This document shows positions 26,954-35,827 of a stretch of 58,960 nucleotides of DNA, in pieces. How positions within the stretch are numbered: the first letter of the stretch is position 1; each line of letters begins with the position of its first letter. The notes below the pieces were generated by a model. The model was not told where the DNA came from. It saw only the letters and a list, made by a program, of their open reading frames with translations, and did no database searches. The position numbers and the translations under genes are program-made. Origin of the DNA: an uncultured Fusobacterium sp. (GTDB taxonomy: Bacteria; Fusobacteriota; Fusobacteriia; Fusobacteriales; Fusobacteriaceae); assembly GCA_900543175.1 (NCBI GenBank), contig UQQO01000002.1, positions 1-58,960 on the forward strand. The letters run 5' to 3'.

Positions 26954-27649
26954 CTATCTTCCCTCTCTTATTTTTACTAACGGATCTACTGCACCATTTA
27001 ATTCAAAAGCTTTTTCTCTATCTATACACGTTCCACACTCACCACATGAATACTCTTTTCCCTCATAACAACTCCAAGTTAATTCATATGGTACTTTTAA
27101 TTCAAGACCTTTTTTTACTATATCCTTTTTATGAAGATTTACAAAGGGAGCCTCTACTTTTAACTTCTTTCCGCTTCCTTCATATATAGCTAAATTTATA
27201 GCATCATTAAATTCCTTGCTACAATCTGGGTATGCACTTCCTGCTGCATCATCACTGTGAGCTCCATATAATATTAAGTCACAATCTTTTGAAAGTGCTA
27301 TACTTGCTGCTGAGGATAAAAATAATCCATTTCTAAAAGGAACATATGTAGAAACTGTTTCTCCTTTTGTCTCTTCCAATTGTTCAGCATAACTACTATG
27401 TGGAATCTCCTCTTTAGAATGAGAAAGTAAAGAACAGTTACTATATGCAAATATTTTTACTAAATCAATCTCTATAAGTTCAATATTATAGTAATTAGCT
27501 ATATCTCTAGCTGCTTTTAACTCTTTAGTATGTTTTTGCCCATATAAAGCACTTAAAGCAACAACATTTTCCTTTCCATATCTATCTATTGCCATAGCTA
27601 AACAGGTAGTACTATCTATTCCACCACTTAATAAAACTAAAGCTCTCAT
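26954..27649 (-). CDS. queC: 7-cyano-7-deazaguanine synthase QueC
   Basis: This 231-residue ATP-dependent enzyme turns carboxy-deazaguanine into preQ0. The PP-loop is LSGGIDSTT near the N-terminus. The zinc site is the C-terminal cysteine cluster CYEGKEYSCGECGTC (about 193-207). The ATG follows AGGAGG. Its position between folE and queF makes the precursor route in this operon complete from GTP to preQ1. Confidence 0.95.
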   Translation of the reverse strand: MRALVLLSGGIDSTTCLAMAIDRYGKENVVALSALYGQKHTKELKAARDIANYYNIELIEIDLVKIFAYSNCSLLSHSKEEIPHSSYAEQLEETKGETVSTYVPFRNGLFLSSAASIALSKDCDLILYGAHSDDAAGSAYPDCSKEFNDAINLAIYEGSGKKLKVEAPFVNLHKKDIVKKGLELKVPYELTWSCYEGKEYSCGECGTCIDREKAFELNGAVDPLVKIREGR

Positions 27650-27657
27650 TTTTCCTC

Positions 27658-28230
27658 CTATATTCTATTGTATAACTTATTTTGTAACATAAAATTATCT
27701 TTAAATTTCCCTTCAAATATTGCAGTTTCTGTAATACTATTATTTTTCTTTATTCCCCTCATTGTCATACAACTATGTTTTCCCTTTATTAAAACTGCTA
27801 CATCTTCAGAGCCTGTTACTTTCTTCATTATATAGGCTATATCTTTTCCTATTCTCTCTTGAAGTTGTAATCTTTTACTTACCATATCACATATTCTAGC
27901 TATCTTACTTAGTCCTATTACCTTTCCTTTAGGTAGATAGGCTACTGTTACACTCATATCATACATCAAAGCTAAATGGTGCTCACAACAGCTAAAAATA
28001 TCTATATCTCTAACCACTACAATATTATCATTATCAGTTAATATATCTTCTTCAAAAGTTTTATTAAACATCTCAGCTATCTCATCATTACTATAATTTA
28101 TCCCTTCAAATATCTCCTCATACATCTTAGCTACTCTAGTTGGAGTTTCCTTTAATCCCTCTCTTTCTGGATCCTCTCCTAGAGCTATAAGTAAGCCTTT
28201 TATATGGTGTTTAATTGCTTCTATATCCAT
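27658..28230 (-). CDS. folE: GTP cyclohydrolase I FolE
   Basis: This 190-residue enzyme makes dihydroneopterin triphosphate from GTP. Zinc and active-site motifs are [10 protein letters not shown] (about 80-89), [10 protein letters not shown] and the C-terminal [13 protein letters not shown]. In this operon it feeds the queuosine pathway first, and perhaps folate as well. It sits between queE and queC with gaps of two and eight bases. Confidence 0.95.
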   Translation of the reverse strand: MDIEAIKHHIKGLLIALGEDPEREGLKETPTRVAKMYEEIFEGINYSNDEIAEMFNKTFEEDILTDNDNIVVVRDIDIFSCCEHHLALMYDMSVTVAYLPKGKVIGLSKIARICDMVSKRLQLQERIGKDIAYIMKKVTGSEDVAVLIKGKHSCMTMRGIKKNNSITETAIFEGKFKDNFMLQNKLYNRI

Positions 28231-28232
28231 TT

Positions 28233-28901
28233 TTACACCCCTTTTGCTTCTGGATCCCAGATTATTTTATGCATTTGAAGTTGCATATTTACTCCATTCA
28301 GTTTATATTTTTTCATAAAATCTACTATTGAGGAAAGCTCTATTTTTCCAAATACTGGACTTATGTATACAGCACATTTTCCCACAAGAGAGTATTTTTC
28401 AATGATTTCTTTAGCCTTTTCCAAATCATTAATATCTCCAGCTACAAATTTTACTGTGTCTTTCTCAGTTAAATATTGAAAATTATCAAGATCCATATAT
28501 TTTTCCATATTACTACTAGGAAGTTTATAATCCATTGTAAAAGATGGTGGATTATTTATCTCACTAAATCTTTTTAAATTTACATTTCCATTTGTCTCTA
28601 TCTCAACATTTAATTCTAAATTTTCTCCTAACTTTTTTAAAAACTCCCCAATATTTTCTTGCAATAGAGGTTCTCCCCCTGTAATAGTTATATTTTTTAT
28701 TCTACTTTCTATAACTTTATTATATAACTCCTCTAAACTCATAAGAGTATATGGTGAAGTATCACTATTAGCCCATTTAGTGTCACAGTAACTACAATTT
28801 AAGTTACATTTTTGAAATCTTATAAACAGTGCTAATTGCCCTGCCTTTTTTCCCTCTCCATTGATACTTTCAAAAATTTCTACAACTTTATAATTCAACA
28901 T
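28233..28901 (-). CDS. queE: 7-carboxy-7-deazaguanine synthase QueE
   Basis: This 222-residue radical SAM enzyme contracts carboxy-tetrahydropterin to the deazaguanine ring. The iron-sulfur motif is C-x3-C-x2-C in KCNLNCSYC (near 32-40), and the SAM-binding GGEP motif follows in ITGGEPLLQ. The length fits QueE. It shares the operon with queD and folE. Confidence 0.94.
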   Translation of the reverse strand: MLNYKVVEIFESINGEGKKAGQLALFIRFQKCNLNCSYCDTKWANSDTSPYTLMSLEELYNKVIESRIKNITITGGEPLLQENIGEFLKKLGENLELNVEIETNGNVNLKRFSEINNPPSFTMDYKLPSSNMEKYMDLDNFQYLTEKDTVKFVAGDINDLEKAKEIIEKYSLVGKCAVYISPVFGKIELSSIVDFMKKYKLNGVNMQLQMHKIIWDPEAKGV

Positions 28902-28902
28902 C

Positions 28903-29328
28903 TTATATCATCTCACTATATGTAGCACAATTATTTGGAGTTTCATATACAAATATGTTTTTTACTAAAAATCCTTTATTTTTAAAATAATTATAAAAAT
29001 ATTTAGCAAAATTTTCAGCAGTAGGTCTAAACTCTACTTCAATTATTCTAAATCCATCCTCTTTTAAAGCATTTAAAGTAAGCTCTCTCATACTATCTTT
29101 CTCAATAATAAGAGCATGGTCATAATAATCTGCTAACTCTTTTAAATATTTTTTCAAATCTCCAAAATCCACTAACATTCCTCTACAACTTCCATTCTTT
29201 TGAAGATCTTCTCCATAAATTTCTACTTTTATAGTCCAACGATGTCCATGGATATTTCTACACTTTCCCTCATATTGAGCTAAAAAATGTGCACTATCAA
29301 AACTTGCTTCACTTATTAATGTATACAT
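28903..29328 (-). CDS. queD: 6-carboxy-5,6,7,8-tetrahydropterin synthase QueD
   Basis: This 141-residue PTPS-family enzyme has zinc ligands in FDSAHFL and NIHGHRW and the catalytic Cys in GKCRNIHGH. The family EFRPTAENF motif follows near the C-terminus. I start at ATG 29328 because AAGGAG lies seven bases ahead; an upstream in-frame start at 29364 would overlap the riboswitch terminator. It is the first gene of the preQ1-regulated operon. Confidence 0.94.
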   Translation of the reverse strand: MYTLISEASFDSAHFLAQYEGKCRNIHGHRWTIKVEIYGEDLQKNGSCRGMLVDFGDLKKYLKELADYYDHALIIEKDSMRELTLNALKEDGFRIIEVEFRPTAENFAKYFYNYFKNKGFLVKNIFVYETPNNCATYSEMI

Positions 29329-29344
29329 AATTTTTCTCCTTAAA

Positions 29345-29375
29345 TAAAAAAAGACAGACTCCACCTAGTCTATCT
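29345..29375 (-). terminator. preQ1 riboswitch terminator
   Basis: AGATAGACT pairs with AGTCTGTCT (one G-U) around a six-base loop, followed on the minus strand by seven T. It precedes the queD ribosome site. Confidence 0.88.
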
Positions 29376-29413
29376 TTCTCAATTTATCCAAAAAATTGTA
29401 ATAAAAAAATAGC

Positions 29414-29454
29414 CCTAGTTTTGTTTATAGACAGGATGGTACAAATGAACTGTC
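29414..29454 (-). promoter_or_regulatory. preQ1-I riboswitch aptamer
   Basis: On the minus strand GACAG/CTGTC form P1, with the loop containing GTTC and ACCATC, followed by the A-rich tail ending AACTAGG. These are the conserved parts of the class I preQ1 aptamer. The 3' strand CCATC..GTCTAT can pair instead with ATAGAC..GGTGG in the terminator's 5' arm, giving an antiterminator. High preQ1 should therefore stop transcription of the queD operon. Confidence 0.93.
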
Positions 29455-29508
29455 TTTTCTTCTATTTTTTTCTAATTCTAACATCTAGAAATAATTATGT
29501 CAAGAAAA

Positions 29509-29534
29509 AAAGAACTCAATTACATGAGTTCTTT
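29509..29534 (-). terminator. Terminator after rplT
   Basis: AAAGAACTCA pairs with TGAGTTCTTT around a six-base loop, with a T run on the minus strand just past the rplT stop. Confidence 0.85.
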
Positions 29535-29543
29535 CTTACCTAA

Positions 29544-29894
29544 TTATAATGCGTTTTTTGCAGTTTCAGCTAATTTTGCGAATTCAGCTGCATTGTTTAA
29601 AGCGATATCTGCTAAAACTTTTCTATCTAATACGATTCCAGCTTTCTTTAATCCGTTCATTAAAGTTGAATATGTTAATCCATTTAATCTAGCTGCTGTA
29701 TTGATTCTGATGATCCATAGAGATCTCATTCTTCTTTTAGTTACTTTTCTATCTCTTGTTGAATAAGCTGCTGCTCTCATTGTAGCTTGTTTAGCTTGTT
29801 TTATAACGTCACCAGATGCACCTCTGAATCCTTTTGCTGCTCTTAAAACTTTTTTATGTTTTCTTCTTCTAACTATTCCAGTCTTAACTCTCAT
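29544..29894 (-). CDS. rplT: 50S ribosomal protein L20
   Basis: This 116-residue basic protein shows the L20 pattern: [19 protein letters not shown] near the N-terminus, the [19 protein letters not shown] core and [10 protein letters not shown] near the end. L20 assembles early on 23S rRNA. In several bacteria it also represses its own infC-rpmI-rplT operon, which fits the attenuator seen upstream of infC. Confidence 0.98.
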   Translation of the reverse strand: MRVKTGIVRRRKHKKVLRAAKGFRGASGDVIKQAKQATMRAAAYSTRDRKVTKRRMRSLWIIRINTAARLNGLTYSTLMNGLKKAGIVLDRKVLADIALNNAAEFAKLAETAKNAL

Positions 29895-29941
29895 TTTTTC
29901 CTCCTAATTATAATTCACAAAAATTTGAAATTGATTGGTTA

Positions 29942-30148
29942 TTATCTTCCAACTCCATATGGAAGTAATCCTTGCATATGTCTTTTTAAAGTTTCGCTAA
30001 CAACTAAATCTTTTTTAAGGTTATTTTTTCTTTTTCTATCTTTCTTAGTTAAGATATGGCTTTTTCCTGAGTGTTTAACGATAAATTTTCCTGTTCCTGT
30101 AACTTTTATTCTTTTTCTTGCTCCTCTATGAGTCTTCATTTTTGGCAT
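29942..30148 (-). CDS. rpmI: 50S ribosomal protein L35
   Basis: This 68-residue basic protein starts [20 protein letters not shown] and has [11 protein letters not shown] in the middle, the L35 signature. It sits between infC and rplT in the standard order. The ribosome site GGAGGG precedes the ATG. Confidence 0.98.
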   Translation of the reverse strand: MPKMKTHRGARKRIKVTGTGKFIVKHSGKSHILTKKDRKRKNNLKKDLVVSETLKRHMQGLLPYGVGR

Positions 30149-30191
30149 AATAATACCCTCCTCTCAAATCTATAAATATTTATTTAACTTA

Positions 30192-30698
30192 TTAACTTTT
30201 CTTAGGTGTTAATAGTATATATTTTTGTTTTTCATTATATTTTTTATCTACTTCAGCTGTTTCAGCAAACTTTTCAGCTATTTCATCTAATGTATCTACT
30301 CCAAGTGTAGCATGCATCTTTTCTCTTCCAAATAGAACTAAAGTAACTTTTACTTTATTTTCTTTTGCTAAGAATTTTTCGATTTGTCCAACTTTAGTTT
30401 CTAAATCGTGAGTATCAATTCTTGCAGTTACTTTTACTTCTTTAACTACTACTTGCTTTTGATTTTTCTTAGCTTCTTTAGCCTTTCTAGTTTGTTCATA
30501 TCTGTATTTTCCAAAATCCATTATTTTACATACAGGTGGTTTTGCAGTTGCAGCTATCTCAACTAAGTCTAGGTCCTCTTGTCTTGCTAGCTCTAATGCT
30601 TCATTTGCAGACATAACTCCTAATTGTTCACCTGTTGAAGAGATAATTCTAAATTCTCTTCCTTTTATTTTTTCGTTGATTCTAATTTTGTCAGAAAT
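30192..30698 (-). CDS. infC: Translation initiation factor IF-3 (probable AUU start)
   Basis: This 168-residue factor has an N-terminal domain (SDKIRINEKIKGREFRII), a linker helix with KPPVCKIMDFGKYRYEQ, and a C-terminal domain with VKVTARIDTHDLETK. I propose the ATT at 30698 as start codon. GGAGG lies eight bases ahead of it, the protein then begins M-SDKIRINE like other IF-3s, and AUU starts are the classic infC autoregulation device. The ATG at 30713 overlaps the ribosome site and adds five unconserved residues. Confidence 0.93.
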   Translation of the reverse strand: MSDKIRINEKIKGREFRIISSTGEQLGVMSANEALELARQEDLDLVEIAATAKPPVCKIMDFGKYRYEQTRKAKEAKKNQKQVVVKEVKVTARIDTHDLETKVGQIEKFLAKENKVKVTLVLFGREKMHATLGVDTLDEIAEKFAETAEVDKKYNEKQKYILLTPKKS

Positions 30699-30731
30699 AT
30701 TCAACACCTCCATCAGTTACACAATAAAAAA

Positions 30732-30753
30732 ACAGGACAATATACGCCCTGTT
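30732..30753 (-). terminator. infC leader terminator (attenuator)
   Basis: AACAGG/CCTGTT arms with a ten-base loop are followed by a T run on the minus strand, about 20 bases before the infC ribosome site. Confidence 0.8.
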
Positions 30754-30885
30754 ATTACACAAATTTTAAAAATAGAGGATTAAATCTCGTACTCTATTAA
30801 AATTTTATCAACCTTATGCAAGCCATAACCCATAAGGTGAGAAACAGGCGTTTCTACTTTATCCAACTTATTTAATTACCTATTT
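30732..30885 (-). promoter_or_regulatory. L20-type autoregulatory leader of infC-rpmI-rplT
   Basis: The leader contains a hairpin GAAAC-GCCT-GTTTC (30841-30854), an eight-base-pair hairpin ACCTTATG/CATAAGGT (30811-30838) and the terminator. The ACGCCTGTT in the first hairpin can pair instead with AACAGGGCGT of the terminator's 5' part (one bulge), giving a mutually exclusive antiterminator. The layout matches L20 leader attenuation known from Firmicutes; L20 binding is inferred, not shown. Confidence 0.65.
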
Positions 30886-30913
30886 ATTATAGCATAATAT
30901 TCAATAAAGTCAA
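30886..30913 (-). promoter_or_regulatory. Promoter of infC operon
   Basis: On the minus strand TTGACT (30908-30913) and TATAAT (30886-30891) are 16 bases apart. The -35 lies only eight bases past the stop of the upstream MATE gene, and no terminator separates them. Confidence 0.75.
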
Positions 30914-30920
30914 GGACTTT

Positions 30921-32285
30921 TTATTGTAATACCTTTTTTCTTCTTTCCAAATGTTTATTAAAAATAAAGTAAAAAGCTGTTGTTGAAGCTATTGCTCCTA
31001 AAATATCACTTACTGGTTGAGCATAAAAAGCTGATCTAGCCTCAAATATAGCTGGTAAAAAGAAAGTACTTCCCATATATATCATCTTTCTAAACATAGA
31101 CAGAAAGAAGGCTGTTTTTATTCTTCCAACAGCTGTAAATCCATCTACAAAGCAGTATTGGAAAGATAGAGGAATTATTCCCCACACACTTGCTTTTATT
31201 CCCCATCTTGCTACCTCTGCTAAGTTTACTTCATCAGTAAATAGTGAAATAAAATATGGTGAGATAAATGGTGTTAATATAAACATTGTAGTTGTCAATA
31301 CTAAAGCAAAGATAACTATATATTTCTCTGCCTTTTTTACTCTTTCAATCTGTCTTGCTCCATAGTTAAAACTTAACAGTGGTTGTGTTCCCCCTGAAAG
31401 CCCAATAAGTGGACCTGTAATAAGTAGTAGATAACTTTGAATTATAGTTGCTCCTGATACCAATAGATCTCCTTGAGCTGTTCCACCATACTTTTGTAAC
31501 ATAGCATTTAAAGCAATTAAAATAATACTATCTGTTGTTAAAATAAAAAATGGTGAAAATCCAAATTTTATTATATCTTGAATAATTTCAAAGGAATATC
31601 CTTTAAATGTAATCGGAATTTTTATCTTTTTACTTGTTAAAAATCTAAAAGCAAAGGCAAAAGATGTAATTTGAGCAATTACTGTTGCCCAAGCTGCTCC
31701 AGCAACTCCCATTTCTAAACCAAAAATAAAAACTGTATCTAACAAAATATTTACCAAGGCTCCAATTATAACAGTTAGCATCCCTATCATTGCAAATCCT
31801 TGGCAAGTTATAAAAAAGTTTAATCCTATTGCCATTAAAGCAAAAAAACTTCCAAGAGTATAAATTGTCAAATAGGTATTTGCATAGGGAAAGGTTACTA
31901 CACTAGCACCAAACATCATTATCAATCTATCTTTTAGCAGTAAAAATATTATTGTTAAACTTATTGAAATTACTGAAAGAGCTAAAAAACTATTGGCTAG
32001 TACAAATCTAGCCTTTTTAAATCTCCTCTCTCCCATTTTTATGGACATAATTATTGAACCACCCAGTCCAACAAGAGTTCCAAAAGATGAAAGGAAAGTC
32101 ACAATAGGTCCACATACTCCAACTCCTGCTAGTGCAAGTCCCCCAATCTCTGGAATATGTCCTATATACATTCTATCTACTATACTATAAAGTAAATTCA
32201 CCAATTGAGCTAACATTGTTGGTATTGCCAATTTAAATACTAAACCTAAAACTGAATCCTTCCCTAAATTATTTGATAGTTTCAT
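30921..32285 (-). CDS. MATE-family multidrug/cation exporter
   Basis: This 454-residue protein has twelve hydrophobic segments in two six-helix halves. The N-terminal LAIPTMLAQLVNLLYSIVDRMYIG and the GGTQPLLSFNYGA motif in the second half (about 300-312) are MATE signatures. It uses a sodium or proton gradient to export drugs or metabolites; the substrate is not predictable. It is divergently arranged with a second MATE gene at 32471. Confidence 0.9.
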   Translation of the reverse strand: MKLSNNLGKDSVLGLVFKLAIPTMLAQLVNLLYSIVDRMYIGHIPEIGGLALAGVGVCGPIVTFLSSFGTLVGLGGSIIMSIKMGERRFKKARFVLANSFLALSVISISLTIIFLLLKDRLIMMFGASVVTFPYANTYLTIYTLGSFFALMAIGLNFFITCQGFAMIGMLTVIIGALVNILLDTVFIFGLEMGVAGAAWATVIAQITSFAFAFRFLTSKKIKIPITFKGYSFEIIQDIIKFGFSPFFILTTDSIILIALNAMLQKYGGTAQGDLLVSGATIIQSYLLLITGPLIGLSGGTQPLLSFNYGARQIERVKKAEKYIVIFALVLTTTMFILTPFISPYFISLFTDEVNLAEVARWGIKASVWGIIPLSFQYCFVDGFTAVGRIKTAFFLSMFRKMIYMGSTFFLPAIFEARSAFYAQPVSDILGAIASTTAFYFIFNKHLERRKKVLQ

Positions 32286-32470
32286 AGTTATATTTTAAAG
32301 AATTATCTTCTTTAAATTTCCTCCCTTTCAATTATTTTTATTTTATAATTCATCTAAAGTATAACATATTTTCCAATACTAAGAAATAAAATTCTTTCAT
32401 ATTATTTTCTTGAAAAGATAGAGTAATTTGCAATATAATAAGATATATATTCTTATAATATGGTGATTTT

Positions 32471-33823
32471 ATGAAAAAATACGAAGTTGATATGTGTAAC
32501 GGACCACTTTTTAAACAGATAGTTATTTTTGCTATCCCCTTAATATTTTCTGAAGCTTTGCAGCTGCTTTTTAATGCTGCAGATACTGTAGTTGTTGGAA
32601 AGTTTGCTGGAGAAGAAGCTCTAGCAGCAGTTGGTTCTACAAGCTCTCTAATAAATCTTCTTCTAAATCTTGTTATTGGATTATCTATGGGGGCAGGAGT
32701 TGTTGTAGCTAAAAACTATGGATCAAAAGATAAAAAAAGCGTGCAAGAAAGTGTACATACCTCTATTGCTACTGCTATAATATCAGGGATTATTATGCTC
32801 TTTATTGGGCTTCTTTTAACTAAGCCTTTGCTCCGTATGATGAAAACTCCTGAAGAGATTATCAACCTTTCCTCATTATATATGCAAATATATTTTTTAG
32901 GTATGCCTGCAAATATGCTTTATAACTTTGGTGCCTCTATTCTAAGAGCTGCTGGGGATACTAGACGTCCTCTTTTTATTCTCTCTTTTGCTGGAGTTAT
33001 TAATGTTATTTTAAATCTGATTTTAGTTATTGTTTTTAATTTAAGTGTTGCTGGAGTTGCTATTGCTACTATTACAGCTGAAACTATCTCTGCTTTTTTA
33101 ATATTGAGAATTTTAAATAATACTCCAGGAATGTTGAGATTAAAATGGAAACTTGTAAAAATACATAAGAATCGTCTTTTAGAGATTGTAAAAATTGGGC
33201 TTCCTGCTGGAATACAAGGAATACTTTTTAATATTTCAAATGTTTTAATTCAATCTTCAGTAAATTCCTTTGGTCCTTTAGTTATTGCAGCAAATACAGC
33301 CTCTGTTGCTATTGAAGGCTTTGTTAATACATCTTTAAATGCTCTTTATCAAACAGCATTAAACTTTACAAGTCAAAACTATGGTGCTAAAAAATTTGCT
33401 AGAATAGATAAAATTCTTACTCTCTCTCTAATTTTATCATTTATTTGTGGAGCATTTTTCGGTTTTGGAGCTTATATCTTTGGAACTCCACTTTTAAGTA
33501 TCTGGATTACTAATAAAGAAGCTATATCATATGGTTTAATTAGATTAGGGGTAGTTGGTATAAGTTACTCCCTATGTGGCTTAATGGATGCATTTGTTGG
33601 AGCTTTACGTGGGCTTGGACTTTCAATAATGCCAACTATAATTACTCTATTTGGAGCTTGTTTATTCCGTATTTTATGGGTATTTACTATTTTTGAAAGT
33701 AATCATACTCTATTCACTCTATATATGTCTTATCCTATATCTTGGATATTAACTTCAGGAGCTTTAGGATTATACTATCTCTATGTAAGAAAGAAACTTT
33801 TTAAAACTTATTTAAGCATATAA
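32471..33823 (+). CDS. MATE-family exporter, second copy
   Basis: This 450-residue protein has twelve hydrophobic segments and the MATE start IVIFAIPLIFSEALQLLFNAADTVVVG. The two MATE genes in this window differ throughout, so they are old paralogues rather than a recent duplication. A TATAAT at 32453-32458 lies close to the start, so its transcript would have a very short leader. A strong terminator follows. Confidence 0.9.
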   Translation: MKKYEVDMCNGPLFKQIVIFAIPLIFSEALQLLFNAADTVVVGKFAGEEALAAVGSTSSLINLLLNLVIGLSMGAGVVVAKNYGSKDKKSVQESVHTSIATAIISGIIMLFIGLLLTKPLLRMMKTPEEIINLSSLYMQIYFLGMPANMLYNFGASILRAAGDTRRPLFILSFAGVINVILNLILVIVFNLSVAGVAIATITAETISAFLILRILNNTPGMLRLKWKLVKIHKNRLLEIVKIGLPAGIQGILFNISNVLIQSSVNSFGPLVIAANTASVAIEGFVNTSLNALYQTALNFTSQNYGAKKFARIDKILTLSLILSFICGAFFGFGAYIFGTPLLSIWITNKEAISYGLIRLGVVGISYSLCGLMDAFVGALRGLGLSIMPTIITLFGACLFRILWVFTIFESNHTLFTLYMSYPISWILTSGALGLYYLYVRKKLFKTYLSI

Positions 33824-33826
33824 TAA

Positions 33827-33867
33827 AAAAGGTTATTGCAAGTTTTCAAAATGCAATAACCTTTTTT
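33827..33867. terminator. Bidirectional terminator
   Basis: AAAAAGGTTATTGCA pairs perfectly with TGCAATAACCTTTTT around an eleven-base loop. A/T runs on both sides make it work for the MATE gene (plus) and the GerMN gene (minus). Confidence 0.88.
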
Positions 33868-34392
33868 CTAAATTCCAGTATTTCTTTTGTAAAATTTACC
33901 TAAATTTTTAGTTCCATCTTCACCATTTACCATTATTTTTACTCTATCAAACTTCCCAGTTTCTGTTAAACTATTAACTATTGAGTAAATAGTCATTAAG
34001 CTTTTCTGAGTATTATCATCTAACTCTTTTATCTGTGAGCTAAAATCTAAATATATTGTCTTATCGTTGAAATATACATTATATAAAGTGATATCTTCAC
34101 TTTTTATATATTTTTCTCCTCTTAATACTTCAATAATTTTCTCTGTCAGTTTAATTGCTCTATCCTTTGTACTTTGAGCTAAATCTATTTCTGTCTCTCT
34201 TTTTTCAAGAGTTGTTAATTTAAAATTTGGAACATATATTGTAACTTTTTCTTTCTCACTATTTTCTACTGATTTTTGATTATTTTCTATAGTTATAACT
34301 TCACTCTCTGTTGCATATGTAAAATACATTATCCCTGAACCTATAATAAATGCCCAGCAAACTATAAAAAAGATTAAAGTTTTTCTTTTCAA
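33868..34392 (-). CDS. GerMN-domain membrane-anchored protein
   Basis: This 174-residue protein has an N-terminal hydrophobic anchor (about 7-27), a short linker and a GerMN domain: EKVTIYVPNFK, LTEKIIEVLRG, VYFNDKTIYLDFSSQI and TIYSIVNSLTE appear in order. GerMN domains occur in GerM of sporulators and in cell-envelope proteins of non-sporulators. It follows the amidase gene by 15 bases, so a peptidoglycan-related role is likely. Confidence 0.82.
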   Translation of the reverse strand: MKRKTLIFFIVCWAFIIGSGIMYFTYATESEVITIENNQKSVENSEKEKVTIYVPNFKLTTLEKRETEIDLAQSTKDRAIKLTEKIIEVLRGEKYIKSEDITLYNVYFNDKTIYLDFSSQIKELDDNTQKSLMTIYSIVNSLTETGKFDRVKIMVNGEDGTKNLGKFYKRNTGI

Positions 34393-34407
34393 TATTACAC
34401 CTCATCA

Positions 34408-35421
34408 TTAATAAAAATAATCTCTTACTTGTTTAGCTATCTCTTGAGCCATTTTCTTTTGATATGTTGGACTTGTAATTTTTTTCAAATCTCCTTGGTT
34501 ACTAATAAATCCTACTTCTATCAATACACTTGGACCATTAAATCCTCTCAATACTGCAAAGTTAGCTCCATGTATTCCTCTGTTTTTTAAACCTATAGCA
34601 GAGGCTAAAGCATTAGTAGTTTTTCTTGCAAACCCAATAGATTTTTCTTGGTTTTTCTTATAAGCTAACTCACCCATAATTTGAGCTATAGAGTTACTTT
34701 TATCTCCATATTTATCTCCGAAACTGTTTTCAAAAGCTGCTATTCTCTCAGCATATGGAGAAGATTTTTTTGAAAAATAGAATACCTCTACCCCATTTTG
34801 TTTACTTGAAACTGCTGCATTAGCATGAATGCTAATAAACATATTGGCTTTAGCTCTATTTGCTATTCTTGGACGTTCTGACAGATTGATAAATCTATCA
34901 CTATCTCTAGTCATTACCACATTAAAGTCCTTTTTTAACTCATCTCTTAAATATCTACTCACTGCTAATACAACTGTTTTTTCATAGTACTTTTTAAATC
35001 CTATAGCCCCTGGATCCTTTCCTCCATGTCCAGCATCAATAGCAATAGTAAACTGTTTCTTAGGAGATTTATCATTAAAGGTAACTACAAAATCATTCCC
35101 TTTAAGTGCTCCATTATAGCTAATATTTTTATTTAATTTAATAAAAAATCCTACAGAACCACCATAATTTACTACTTGTAAACTTTCTACATATTTATTT
35201 TTAAAATTTTTCTCATTTACTTTAGTATCTAACTTACTTTCAGGAAATTCAAGAAAAATCAATTTATTATACTCATCATAATTTATCTTATACTTAGGCT
35301 TTGCACTTCCTGAAAAATCAACAGTTAAATTTGCCCCACTCATCTTTACATTTCTAATTGTTCCAGCAAAAGTAAGAATTGTTAATAATAGAAATGTTAT
35401 TATTGTTATAATCTTTCTCAT
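34408..35421 (-). CDS. N-acetylmuramoyl-L-alanine amidase (Amidase_3)
   Basis: This 337-residue exported enzyme has a signal peptide (to about LTFAG), an N-terminal AMIN-like domain (about 20-125) and a C-terminal zinc amidase domain. The zinc ligands appear in AIDAGHGGKDPGA, in the YYEKTVVLAV Glu and in MFISIHANAA; the catalytic Glu is in SVLIEVGFISN. It cleaves peptide stems from peptidoglycan in the periplasm. I start at ATG 35421, since GGAG lies seven bases ahead; a GTG at 35433 would put that site inside the gene. Confidence 0.92.
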   Translation of the reverse strand: MRKIITIITFLLLTILTFAGTIRNVKMSGANLTVDFSGSAKPKYKINYDEYNKLIFLEFPESKLDTKVNEKNFKNKYVESLQVVNYGGSVGFFIKLNKNISYNGALKGNDFVVTFNDKSPKKQFTIAIDAGHGGKDPGAIGFKKYYEKTVVLAVSRYLRDELKKDFNVVMTRDSDRFINLSERPRIANRAKANMFISIHANAAVSSKQNGVEVFYFSKKSSPYAERIAAFENSFGDKYGDKSNSIAQIMGELAYKKNQEKSIGFARKTTNALASAIGLKNRGIHGANFAVLRGFNGPSVLIEVGFISNQGDLKKITSPTYQKKMAQEIAKQVRDYFY

Positions 35422-35450
35422 ATCTTTCTCCACTACTCTGTATTAATGAA

Positions 35451-35476
35451 AAAACGACAATATCAATTGTCGTTTT
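35451..35476 (-). terminator. Terminator after yajC
   Basis: AAAACGACAAT pairs with ATTGTCGTTTT around a short loop. On the minus strand it ends in TTTTTT. It lies 12 bases past the yajC stop, so the amidase-GerMN pair probably has its own start or depends on readthrough. Confidence 0.78.
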
Positions 35477-35487
35477 ATTTCATAAGG

Positions 35488-35754
35488 CTATAAAACTCTT
35501 GAAATTGCACTTTTAACAAATGTTACTTTTATGCCTTTATCTACTTTTACATCTACTTCTTCTTCTCTAACTGCAACTATTGTTCCTTTTATTCCTCCAA
35601 TAGTTACAATATTAGTTCCCTCTTTTAGTGAATCTAACATCTCTTTTTGTTTTTTAGCTTTTTTCTTGTTTGGAAGAATCATAAATAGGTATATAATTAA
35701 TCCCCAAACAATTAGCATTATCCATGTTCCATATTTAGCTAATATTTCGTTCAT
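35488..35754 (-). CDS. yajC: Preprotein translocase accessory subunit YajC
   Basis: This 88-residue protein has one transmembrane helix (about 9-27) ending in FMILPNKKKAKKQKEML, then a small KOW-like domain with IVTIGGIKGTIVAV. This is the standard YajC form. It associates with SecDF and YidC in the inner membrane. It is encoded behind dnaJ, unlike the common yajC-secDF arrangement. Confidence 0.95.
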   Translation of the reverse strand: MNEILAKYGTWIMLIVWGLIIYLFMILPNKKKAKKQKEMLDSLKEGTNIVTIGGIKGTIVAVREEEVDVKVDKGIKVTFVKSAISRVL

Positions 35755-35827
35755 TTTAACCCCCTCGCAAAAATTCTTGTTATCATTGTATCACATAACA
35801 CCTGTTTTTTCAATTCTTAATAGAAGC

